DNA of 5,161 bases from Campylobacterota bacterium (GCA_015488875.1 WFMX01000182.1:1-5161), one strand, 5' to 3'; positions 1 to 5,161 are shown, numbered from the stretch's first letter. Translations and numbers: made by a program. The notes: a model not told the origin generated them from the sequence alone.

Positions 1-188
1 TTATCTTCCTAGCCATATTGGTGCAATTGATGAAATTGCAGGCAAAACTTATCGAGAAGTACTTCCCCGAGAAGGAAGCTGTCGTACCATCTAGGTCTGC
101 AACCAAAGCAGTAGATGAGGGAGCTAGAACAGCCGCCATCATCGCTGCTATCACAGAGTTCAACAAAAACAAATCAACTAAGGCATAA
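1..188 (+). CDS. oadG: Oxaloacetate decarboxylase gamma subunit OadG, C-terminal part (5'-truncated by window edge)
   Basis: An open frame enters from the left edge (first full codon at 3) and ends with TAA at 186-188, giving 61 residues. The first residues (IFLAILVQLMKL) look like the end of a membrane helix. A charged cytoplasmic stretch follows (QAKLIEKYFPEKEA), then a short linker and a final helix (ARTAAIIAAITEFNKNK). This is the layout of OadG, a small protein with one N-terminal membrane helix and a soluble tail that, in the studied enzymes, holds the alpha and beta subunits together and helps assembly. The N-terminal helix itself lies mostly outside the window. The stop is 2 bp before oadA, and oadB follows oadA, which is the expected gamma-alpha-beta order. 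The identification rests on this context plus the tail pattern; OadG sequences are poorly conserved. Confidence 0.85.
   Translation, partial: IFLAILVQLMKLQAKLIEKYFPEKEAVVPSRSATKAVDEGARTAAIIAAITEFNKNKSTKA
180..183 (+). promoter_or_regulatory. Shine-Dalgarno sequence for oadA, inside the end of oadG
   Basis: AAGG lies 7 nt before the ATG at 191 and overlaps the last sense codons of oadG. The site supports the 191 start and suggests translational coupling, since ribosomes ending on oadG stop within the initiation region of oadA. Confidence 0.6.
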
Positions 189-190
189 AC

Positions 191-1984
191 ATGGCAAAAA
201 AATATATAGATGTAATGGATACGACTTTTAGAGATGGATTTCAATCTGTCTTTGGTGGTCGTGTTCTCATGGATGACTTCTTCCCTGCTGTAGAGGCGGC
301 GAAAGAGGCAGGTATCAAACATTTTGAGTTTGGTGGTGGTGCTAGATTTCAGAGTCTCTATTTTTACCTACAAGAGAATGCTTTTGAGATGATGGACAAG
401 TTCCGTGATATAGTAGGTCCAGAGGCAAATCTGCAAGTACTTTCAAGAGGTATCAATACAGTGATGCTAGACACTGGAAGTAGAGAGATGATAGATCTAT
501 TTGCTGAGCTGTTCAAAAAACATGGCACAACTACAGTGAGAAATTTCGATGCACTCAATGATGTGAACAACCTCATATATAGTGGAGAGTGCGTAAAGAG
601 ACATGGTCTCAACCATGAAGTAGTAGTGACTATGATGGATCTACCTCCAGGTTGTGAAGGTGCTCATGATGTAGCATTCTATGAGAAGACTTTGAGGAAT
701 ATACTCGATAGTGGATTGGAGTTTGACTCTGTATGTTTCAAAGATGCCAGTGGTACTTCAAACCCACACAAGATATATGAGACTATCAAGATGGCTAGAG
801 GACTATTAGGCAAAGATGCTCATTTGCGATTGCACACACATGAGACAGCAGGTGTTAGTGTAGCTGCATATTTGGCGGCACTCGAAGCTGGGGCTGACGG
901 TATAGATATGGCCGCATCACCAGTGAGTGGTGGTACAAGCCAACCAGATATCTTGACTATGTTGCATGCTACCAAGGGTACTGACTACAATCTAGGCGAT
1001 TTAGAACTACCAAAAATACTCAAATATGAAGAGAGACTTCATACTTGTCTTGAGGATTATCTCATACCGCCTGAAGCTACACAAGTATCTCCACTTATAC
1101 CATTCTCACCTATGCCTGGTGGTGCATTGACTGCAAATACGCAGATGATGAGAGATAGTGGAAATCTTGAAAAGTTCGATGAAGTCATTTTGGCTATGAA
1201 AGAGGTAGTTGAGAGAGGTGGATATGGTACATCTGTGACACCTGTAAGTCAGTTCTACTGGCAGCAAGCATATGCCAATGTAATGTTCGGTCCTTGGAAA
1301 CAGATAGCGCCAGGCTACGGCAGGATGGTACTAGGGTACTTTGGCAAGACACCAGTCGAGGCTGACAAAGAGGTGATAGAGATGGCATCCAAACAGCTAA
1401 AGCTAGAGCCTACTACAGAAAATCCTCTCGATATAGCAGATAGAGATGTAAATAAATCTATCGCGTACTGGACGAAGGTACTCGAAGAAGAGGACCTAGA
1501 GACGACTAAGGAAAATGTCTTTATAGGTGCATCTTGTGACAAAAAAGGCATAGCGTTCCTCAAGGGCGAAGGTCCATTGATGGTAAGAAAAAATAGTGAA
1601 GAAAATAATAGTGGAGAAGTAGACATGGCAGGTAATTATACAGTAGTAGTTGATGGTAAGAAGTTTAGCGTACAAGTAGCAGAGGGTGGAGAAGATATAC
1701 AAGTAGTAGAGTCAGTAGCACCTACAGCTACGCCAGCACCTACAGCTACACTAGTAGATGGCGGAGAGGGTAGCATCAAGATAGATTCGCAAACTCCAGG
1801 TAATGTATGGAAGATACTACTCTCTCCAGGTGATAGTGTCAAGGAGGGCGATAAGATAATGATACTAGAGGCTATGAAGATGGAGATAGATATCACAGCA
1901 CCTCAAGATGGTGTCATCAAATCTATCAATGTCAATGTCAACGATTCAGTAACTGATGGACAACTTCTAACAACAATGGAGTAG
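191..1984 (+). CDS. oadA: Oxaloacetate decarboxylase alpha subunit (carboxyltransferase plus biotin carrier), PycB-like
   Basis: This 597-residue cytoplasmic protein transfers a carboxyl group between oxaloacetate and its own biotin. The carboxyltransferase TIM barrel spans about residues 5-270. Its metal site can be read directly: Asp15 in DTTFRDGFQS, Lys184 in CFKDASG, and His215 and His217 in LHTHETAG. The conserved PYC/OADA domain follows (about 290-460, with PFSPMPGGALTAN at 305-316). A polar linker, a small beta-rich stretch from 479 and an Ala/Pro/Thr linker (510-521) lead to the biotinyl domain (about 525-597). The biotin lysine is Lys563 in EAMKME, 34 residues from the C-terminus as is usual. 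The ATG at 191 matches the family N-terminus. Campylobacter relatives are annotated PycB, the carboxyltransferase half of a two-subunit pyruvate carboxylase. The flanking oadG and oadB favour the decarboxylase role here; dual use is possible. Confidence 0.95.
   Translation: MAKKYIDVMDTTFRDGFQSVFGGRVLMDDFFPAVEAAKEAGIKHFEFGGGARFQSLYFYLQENAFEMMDKFRDIVGPEANLQVLSRGINTVMLDTGSREMIDLFAELFKKHGTTTVRNFDALNDVNNLIYSGECVKRHGLNHEVVVTMMDLPPGCEGAHDVAFYEKTLRNILDSGLEFDSVCFKDASGTSNPHKIYETIKMARGLLGKDAHLRLHTHETAGVSVAAYLAALEAGADGIDMAASPVSGGTSQPDILTMLHATKGTDYNLGDLELPKILKYEERLHTCLEDYLIPPEATQVSPLIPFSPMPGGALTANTQMMRDSGNLEKFDEVILAMKEVVERGGYGTSVTPVSQFYWQQAYANVMFGPWKQIAPGYGRMVLGYFGKTPVEADKEVIEMASKQLKLEPTTENPLDIADRDVNKSIAYWTKVLEEEDLETTKENVFIGASCDKKGIAFLKGEGPLMVRKNSEENNSGEVDMAGNYTVVVDGKKFSVQVAEGGEDIQVVESVAPTATPAPTATLVDGGEGSIKIDSQTPGNVWKILLSPGDSVKEGDKIMILEAMKMEIDITAPQDGVIKSINVNVNDSVTDGQLLTTME
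1613..1627 (+). promoter_or_regulatory. Possible internal ribosome binding site and start within oadA (free biotin carrier)
   Basis: GGAG (1613-1616, in the run GGAGAAG) lies 8 nt before an in-frame ATG at 1625, which is codon 479 of oadA. Starting there would yield a 119-residue protein to the same stop at 1984. It would begin MAGNYTVVVDGKKF and contain the whole biotinyl domain. The preceding residues (about 466-478) are a polar, low-complexity linker, so the start falls on a domain boundary. GGA runs are common in this gene because of Gly/Glu codons, so chance is a real alternative. No direct evidence of use is visible. Confidence 0.25.
1717..1749 (+). repeat. 15-bp in-frame direct repeat encoding the Ala/Pro/Thr linker of OadA
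   Basis: AGCACCTACAGCTAC occurs at 1717-1731 and again at 1735-1749, an offset of 18 bp (six codons). It encodes the doubled APTAT units of the flexible linker before the biotinyl domain. The identical DNA suggests recent in-frame duplication or slippage. Such linkers let the biotin arm swing between active sites and tolerate length change. Confidence 0.8.
1978..1981 (+). promoter_or_regulatory. Shine-Dalgarno sequence for oadB, formed by the last codons of oadA
   Basis: GGAG is made by the terminal Met-Glu codons of oadA, 5 nt before the ATG at 1987, with the oadA TAG stop lying between them. It supports the 1987 start and suggests coupled synthesis of the alpha and beta subunits. Confidence 0.75.
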
Positions 1985-1986
1985 AG

Positions 1987-3321
1987 ATGAGAATAAAAAA
2001 TTTCTTACTTATGTTGCTACTAGTATTTGTGACATTTAATGTCACACTAAATGCTACAGAACATGAGCAGACCAAAGTCTCTGCCAACGAGACAAAACAA
2101 GAGAGTACATACGAGTCTAAAGGCATAGGTGAAATGATGTCAGGCTTCTATGGAACTACAGGACTCAAAGCGATCATAGAGCCAAAAGATGGCGTGACCA
2201 ATGGTGAAGGTCAAGAGATGAGTATCTTTGCACAGGGCTGGGGCAGGGTTATAATGTTTATCATTATATTTATACTCTTTTATCTAGCTATAGCCAAAGG
2301 TTTTGAGCCATTACTACTGCTACCTATAGCATTTGGTGGGTTGCTGGCAAATATACCTATAGCCAATATGACTAGTGAGCATGGAATGTTGGGTATTATT
2401 TACAACATGGGTATAGCCAATGAGTTCTTTCCACTACTGATATTTATGGGTGTAGGTGCCATGACTGACTTTGGTCCTCTACTGTCACGCCCTAAGACTG
2501 CACTACTAGGTGGTGCAGCACAGTTCGGTATATTCGGCTCTTTGGTTGGTGCTGCTGCCTTGTCTCAATATACAGGTATGGTAGACTTCACACTTAAACA
2601 GTGTTCGGCTATTAGTATCATCGGTGGTGCTGATGGTCCTACCTCTATCTTTATCGCTTCAGCACTAGCTCCTGAATTACTCGGTGCTATAGCTGTGGCA
2701 GCATATTCATACATGGCACTTGTCCCAGTGATACAGCCTCCGATAATGAGAGCTCTCACCACCAAAGAAGAGAGACAGATAGTCATGAAGACTACTAGAA
2801 AGGTAAATAAGCTTGAGAAACTTATGTTTCCGTTGGTCGTTATAGTGATGACTATACTTGTGCTACCTGATGCTACACCCCTGATCGGTGCTTTTGCTTT
2901 CGGTAACTTCGCCAAAGAGTCAGGTGTGGTTGATAGATTGTCAAATGAGATGCAAAACTCACTTATCAACATAGTCACTATATTTCTAGGACTTGGTGTC
3001 GGCTCGAAGCTGGCATCAGATAAGTTTTTGGTGATGGAGACTTTGGGTATCATGGTGATTGGTCTCTTGGCATTTGCAGCTGGTACAGCGGCAGGTGTCT
3101 TGATGGCAAAAGTAATGAATAAGTTTTCAGATGAGCCTATCAACCCACTCATAGGAGCGGCTGGTGTATCGGCAGTGCCTATGGCAGCGAGAGTTGTGAG
3201 CAAAGTGGGATCAGAAGAGAAGCCAGGTAACATCTTGTTGATGCATGCTATGGGTCCCAATGTAGCAGGAGTTATCGGCTCTGCGGTTGCAGCAGGTGTG
3301 TTGCTCTCCCTATTTAAATAA
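1987..3321 (+). CDS. oadB: Oxaloacetate decarboxylase beta subunit, Na+-translocating carboxybiotin decarboxylase OadB
   Basis: This 444-residue polytopic inner-membrane protein decarboxylates carboxybiotin carried by OadA and couples this to Na+ export. All residues found important in Klebsiella OadB by mutagenesis (as I recall them) are present with a constant +13 offset: Asp216 in GGADGPTSIF, Tyr242 in AYSYMALVP, and Asn386, Gly390, Ser395 and Arg402 in NPLIGAAGVSAVPMAAR. The C-terminal GPNVAGVIGSA motif (from Gly423) is also intact. The N-terminus is unusual. Residues 1-23 look like a signal peptide or extra membrane helix (MRIKN, then a hydrophobic run, then NAT). They are followed by a polar segment of about 55-60 residues, before the family's usual first helix at about 87-103, which leads into AIAKGFEPLLLLP. 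The start is 2 bp after oadA with a good Shine-Dalgarno sequence. The related glutaconyl-CoA and methylmalonyl-CoA decarboxylase beta subunits are homologous, but the gene context fits oxaloacetate. Confidence 0.95.
   Translation: MRIKNFLLMLLLVFVTFNVTLNATEHEQTKVSANETKQESTYESKGIGEMMSGFYGTTGLKAIIEPKDGVTNGEGQEMSIFAQGWGRVIMFIIIFILFYLAIAKGFEPLLLLPIAFGGLLANIPIANMTSEHGMLGIIYNMGIANEFFPLLIFMGVGAMTDFGPLLSRPKTALLGGAAQFGIFGSLVGAAALSQYTGMVDFTLKQCSAISIIGGADGPTSIFIASALAPELLGAIAVAAYSYMALVPVIQPPIMRALTTKEERQIVMKTTRKVNKLEKLMFPLVVIVMTILVLPDATPLIGAFAFGNFAKESGVVDRLSNEMQNSLINIVTIFLGLGVGSKLASDKFLVMETLGIMVIGLLAFAAGTAAGVLMAKVMNKFSDEPINPLIGAAGVSAVPMAARVVSKVGSEEKPGNILLMHAMGPNVAGVIGSAVAAGVLLSLFK
2028..2046. repeat. Perfect 8-bp inverted repeat early in oadB
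   Basis: TGTGACAT and ATGTCACA are exact reverse complements separated by TTA, about 40 nt after the oadB start codon. The codons read Val-Thr-Phe-Asn-Val-Thr within the signal-peptide-like segment. In mRNA this could form a short hairpin that slows early elongation. A palindrome of this size can occur by chance in 5 kb, so function is doubtful. Confidence 0.5.
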
Positions 3322-3323
3322 AA

Positions 3324-3327
3324 GAGG
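3324..3327 (+). promoter_or_regulatory. Shine-Dalgarno sequence for pckA
   Basis: GAGG (in AAAGAGGAAAAT) lies 5 nt before the ATG at 3333, in the 11-bp gap after the oadB stop. It is the clearest ribosome binding site in the window and fixes the pckA start. The gap is too short for a separate promoter, so pckA is probably read through from oadB. Confidence 0.8.
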
Positions 3328-3332
3328 AAAAT

Positions 3333-4925
3333 ATGACGACTAGAAAACCAAACGGACTTGATGATCTTGGACTTTCAAATATAGGTAAAATATTTCACAA
3401 TCCAAGCTATACAGAAGTACAAGCACACGAAGTAAACAAAAAAGAGGCAAAGCTAGCTACTAGCGGTGCTACTATGTGTGATACTGGTATCTTTACGGGT
3501 AGGAGTCCAAAAGACAAATACTTCGTAGATCAAGAGCCTTCCAACAAGCATATAGCTTGGGGCGATGTCAATAAGCCTATCAAGAAAGAGATATATGAGG
3601 AGTTGTTAGAGTTGACCAAAAAGCAACTATCCGACAAGGATATATATATCATTGATGTCTATGCTGGCTCTAGTCTCGCTAGTCGCAAGAAGGTTCGATT
3701 TGTTACTGAGATAGCATGGCAAGCACACTTTGTCAAAAATATGTTTATCAGACCACCAGAAGATGAAGTCAATGAGTTCTTACCTGATTTTGTAGTATAC
3801 AATGCTTGCAAAACTAGTAATGAAAAGTGGGAAGATCATGATCTCAACTCTGAAGTTTTTGTAGTATTTAATGTGGAGGACAATGTATCTATCATCGGTG
3901 GTACATGGTATGGTGGTGAGATGAAAAAGGGTATCTTCTCTATGATGAACTACTGGCTACCACTAGAAAACAAACTCTCTATGCATTGCTCTGCCAATGT
4001 TGGTAAAGATGACGATGTGTGTCTATTTTTTGGTCTCTCTGGTACAGGTAAAACTACACTATCTACAGATCCAAATCGTGCTTTGATCGGTGATGACGAG
4101 CATGGTTGGGATGAGTATGGTGTATTCAACTTCGAGGGTGGATGCTATGCAAAGGTAATCAATCTAGATCCTCTAGGTGAGCCAGAGATATATGGTGCTA
4201 TCCGTCAAGATGCTCTACTAGAAAATGTAGTTTATGATGAGTATGGTGAAGTTGATTTTGATGATGGCTCAAAGACAGAAAATACTAGAGTCTCATACCC
4301 TATAGAGCATATAGATAATCACAAAGAAGATTTGATGGCTGGTCACCCTAGCAATATCATCTTCCTTACTGCCGATGCTTTTGGTGTGCTACCTCCTGTA
4401 AGTAAACTCACCAAAGAACAAGCTATGTATTACTTCCTAGGTGGATACACTGCAAAGGTAGCAGGTACAGAGAGAGGTATCACTGAGCCAGTTGCGGTAT
4501 TTAGTGCATGTTTTGGTGAAGCGTTCTTGCCTCTGCACCCAACAGAGTATGCGAAACTATTAGGTGACAAGATAGATGAGCATGGCGTAAATGTATATCT
4601 ACTCAACACAGGATGGACAGGTGGTGTCTATGGTGTAGGCAAGAGAATGAGCCTCAAAGATACTAGAGCATGCATAGACTCTATACTCAACGGATCTATC
4701 AATGATGCGAAGTTTGAGACTATTGATATCTTCAATCTATCAGTTCCTACTATGCTAGATGGCATCTACAACAATACTATACTGAACCCTAGAAATACTT
4801 GGGACGACAAAGAGGCATATGATAAAACTCTCAAAGAGTTGGCAGGTATGTTTATCGAAAATTATAGTCGTTATGATGGTCATGGTTCAGAGTTTGACTT
4901 CTCAAGTGCAGGTCCACAACTGTAA
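3333..4925 (+). CDS. pckA: Phosphoenolpyruvate carboxykinase (ATP)
   Basis: This 530-residue cytoplasmic enzyme of the ATP-dependent class (EC 4.1.1.49; E. coli enzyme 540 residues) catalyses oxaloacetate + ATP <-> PEP + CO2 + ADP. The active site is complete and lines up with E. coli numbering. Arg57 (TGRSPKDKY) corresponds to Arg65. Tyr193 and Lys199 (WYGGEMKK) correspond to Tyr207 and Lys213. His218 and Cys219 (MHCSAN) correspond to His232 and Cys233. The P-loop GLSGTGKTTLS is at 234-244, with Lys240 and Thr241. Asp255 (GDDEHGW) is the kinase-2 metal ligand, equivalent to Asp269, and Arg319 (ENTRVSYP) corresponds to Arg333. The gene is full length and ends in TAA. It follows oadB by 11 bp, placing it in the oad operon. 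In Campylobacter jejuni, as I recall, pckA is next to pycB, the oadA homologue, so the association is conserved. It probably makes PEP for gluconeogenesis, and the reverse direction is possible. Confidence 0.97.
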   Translation: MTTRKPNGLDDLGLSNIGKIFHNPSYTEVQAHEVNKKEAKLATSGATMCDTGIFTGRSPKDKYFVDQEPSNKHIAWGDVNKPIKKEIYEELLELTKKQLSDKDIYIIDVYAGSSLASRKKVRFVTEIAWQAHFVKNMFIRPPEDEVNEFLPDFVVYNACKTSNEKWEDHDLNSEVFVVFNVEDNVSIIGGTWYGGEMKKGIFSMMNYWLPLENKLSMHCSANVGKDDDVCLFFGLSGTGKTTLSTDPNRALIGDDEHGWDEYGVFNFEGGCYAKVINLDPLGEPEIYGAIRQDALLENVVYDEYGEVDFDDGSKTENTRVSYPIEHIDNHKEDLMAGHPSNIIFLTADAFGVLPPVSKLTKEQAMYYFLGGYTAKVAGTERGITEPVAVFSACFGEAFLPLHPTEYAKLLGDKIDEHGVNVYLLNTGWTGGVYGVGKRMSLKDTRACIDSILNGSINDAKFETIDIFNLSVPTMLDGIYNNTILNPRNTWDDKEAYDKTLKELAGMFIENYSRYDGHGSEFDFSSAGPQL

Positions 4926-4935
4926 GTTTTTAGAT

Positions 4936-4967
4936 GGTAAAAACAGTAGGAACGGTAAAACGGTAGG
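4936..4967 (+). repeat. Imperfect tandem direct repeat just after pckA
   Basis: GGTAAAAACAGTAGG (4936-4950) is followed by GGTAAAACGGTAGG (4954-4967), 18 bp apart. The copies differ by one A and one A/G change. The repeat lies between the pckA stop and the first hairpin of the palindromic region. No function can be assigned; it may be the worn edge of the repeat element or a duplication by slippage. Confidence 0.55.
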
Positions 4968-4972
4968 GGCCT

Positions 4973-5017
4973 GGTGATAATGATATGCGTAGCGAAGCGA
5001 AGTGTATCGTTATCACC
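4973..5017. repeat. Long intergenic hairpin 1 with AGCGAAGCGAA tip
   Basis: GGTGATAATGATA (4973-4985) pairs with TATCGTTATCACC (5005-5017), giving 13 bp with a single T-G wobble at 4981/5009. Three more positions (4986-4988 with 5002-5004) extend the stem by two wobbles and a C-G pair. The loop (4989-5001) contains AGCGAAGCGAA. The hairpin starts 47 nt after the pckA stop and could protect the 3' end of the operon mRNA. It has no trailing T-run, so a standard intrinsic terminator is unlikely. The wobble positions are consistent with a structure kept as folded RNA or single-stranded DNA, but this is inference. Confidence 0.8.
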
Positions 5018-5030
5018 TGACCTCGGCTGT

Positions 5031-5097
5031 AACAATTAGGGGACATTGGTTTCGTGAGCGAAGCGAACGGAAGCTGTGTCCTCGTATAGAAATTGTT
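5031..5097. repeat. Three-tier hairpin 2 with AGCGAAGCGAA tip
   Basis: There are three nested stems. AACAATT (5031-5037) pairs perfectly with AATTGTT (5091-5097). GGACAT (5041-5046) pairs with GTGTCC (5076-5081) with one T-G wobble. TTTCGT (5050-5055) pairs with ACGGAA (5067-5072) with one wobble. An asymmetric internal loop (3 nt against 9 nt) separates the first two tiers, and small mismatches separate the inner two. The apical loop (5056-5066) plus its closing A carries the same 11-mer as hairpin 1. No tRNA or rRNA features are present. It could be a small structured RNA, a DNA cruciform recognised by a protein, or a dispersed repeat. Confidence 0.7.
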
Positions 5098-5098
5098 C

Positions 5099-5141
5099 GA
5101 CCTTGGCTGAGATATAACGGTGTTGCAGTTTAGCCGAGGTC
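5099..5141. repeat. Alternative 10-bp hairpin sharing the right arm of the 13-bp inverted repeat
   Basis: GACCTTGGCT (5099-5108) pairs with AGCCGAGGTC (5132-5141), with one T-G wobble and a 23-nt loop. GACCTTGGCTG is also a one-mismatch direct repeat of GACCTCGGCTG at 5019-5029. The right arm can therefore pair either locally or with the distant left arm, but not both at once. Confidence 0.6.
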
Positions 5142-5161
5142 AGGTTATTCATGATACATTC
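5141..5161. repeat. Apparent partial copy of hairpin 1, cut by the window edge
   Basis: CAGGTTATTCATGATACATTC resembles the reverse complement of 4999-5019 (CAGGTGATAACGATACACTTC), agreeing at about 17 positions when small gaps are allowed. It lies just outside the right arm of the 13-bp inverted repeat, as hairpin 1 lies just outside the left arm. If real, the region is symmetric: hairpin, arm, core, arm, inverted hairpin. The rest of the copy is outside the window. Confidence 0.4.

Larger units (their letters stand above)
5016..5144. repeat. Perfect 13-bp inverted repeat enclosing hairpin 2
   Basis: CCTGACCTCGGCT (5016-5028) is the exact reverse complement of AGCCGAGGTCAGG (5132-5144). The left arm begins in the last two bases of hairpin 1, and the right arm runs into a partial copy of that hairpin. 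Between the arms lie hairpin 2 and a second, near-identical left-arm sequence at 5099-5108. A 13-bp exact match in 236 bp is very unlikely by chance (well under 1 in 1000 by a uniform-base estimate). The arms could be terminal inverted repeats of a small element or the base of a large RNA fold. Confidence 0.8.

Noticed and set aside
2028..2046. CRP/FNR-type operator (TGTGA...TCACA)
   Set aside because: The half-sites are 9 nt apart, not the 6 nt of CRP sites, and the palindrome lies inside oadB with no promoter nearby.
2565..3260. Long antisense open frame (231 codons) opposite oadB
   Set aside because: It mirrors the conserved OadB coding sequence, has no family resemblance and no independent start signals. 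OadB is certain from its conserved residues.
4973..5017. Rho-independent terminator for the operon
   Set aside because: The stem is strong but is followed by TGACCTCGG, with no T-run, and is AT-rich at its upper half. It may stabilise the 3' end but does not meet the intrinsic terminator pattern.
4980..5039. Plus-strand 19-codon ORF starting MICVAKRS
   Set aside because: Very short, no convincing ribosome binding site, and its sequence is simply a reading of hairpin 1 and the left arm.
5024..5104. Integron attC site (AACAATT...AATTGTT around a hairpin)
   Set aside because: The outer boxes read CTGTAAC and GTTCGAC and do not fit RYYYAAC and GTTRRRY. There is no gene cassette or integrase in the window.
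5036..5152. Minus-strand open frame of 38 codons (ATG at 5152-5150, stop at 5038-5036), open to the right edge if the ATG is ignored
   Set aside because: It has no Shine-Dalgarno sequence, lies entirely within the nested inverted repeats and resembles no family I recognise. It could only matter as the 3' end of a convergent gene from outside the window, which cannot be judged here.
4926..5161. CRISPR array
   Set aside because: The repeats differ in size and orientation, and no regular repeat-spacer period exists.

Overview
The window looks like the chromosome of a Campylobacterota (epsilonproteobacterial) species, perhaps a free-living Sulfurimonas- or Sulfurovum-like one; the genus cannot be fixed from these genes. 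The grounds are the type of the large carboxyltransferase/biotin protein (N-terminus MAKKYIDVMDTTFRDG, closely similar as I recall to Campylobacter PycB), the pairing of that gene with an ATP-type pckA, and AT-leaning codon use rich in ATA, AGA and CTA.

Positions 1-4925 are one tightly packed plus-strand gene cluster, almost certainly co-transcribed. It holds the tail of oadG (1-188), oadA (191-1984), oadB (1987-3321) and pckA (3333-4925). The gaps are 2, 2 and 11 bp, and each downstream start has its own Shine-Dalgarno sequence. The promoter and the first part of oadG lie left of the window.

The first three genes encode the gamma, alpha and beta subunits of a biotin-dependent, Na+-pumping oxaloacetate decarboxylase. 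OadA moves the carboxyl group from oxaloacetate to its biotin (Lys563). OadB decarboxylates carboxybiotin and exports Na+. OadG anchors the complex. PckA interconverts oxaloacetate and phosphoenolpyruvate, so the cluster sits on the pyruvate/oxaloacetate/PEP node. Because OadA is also PycB-like, it could alternatively serve a two-subunit pyruvate carboxylase; no biotin carboxylase gene is in view.

Positions 4926-5161 (236 bp) hold no convincing gene. They contain a dense set of nested inverted repeats: a long hairpin at 4973-5017, a perfect 13-bp inverted repeat (5016-5028 with 5132-5144) enclosing a second three-tier hairpin (5031-5097), and an apparent partial copy of the first hairpin at the right edge. 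Both complete hairpins carry the same 11-mer, AGCGAAGCGAA, at the tip. This is the least explained part of the window. It looks like an intergenic palindromic repeat element (REP/MITE-like) or a structured RNA or DNA site, not a simple terminator.
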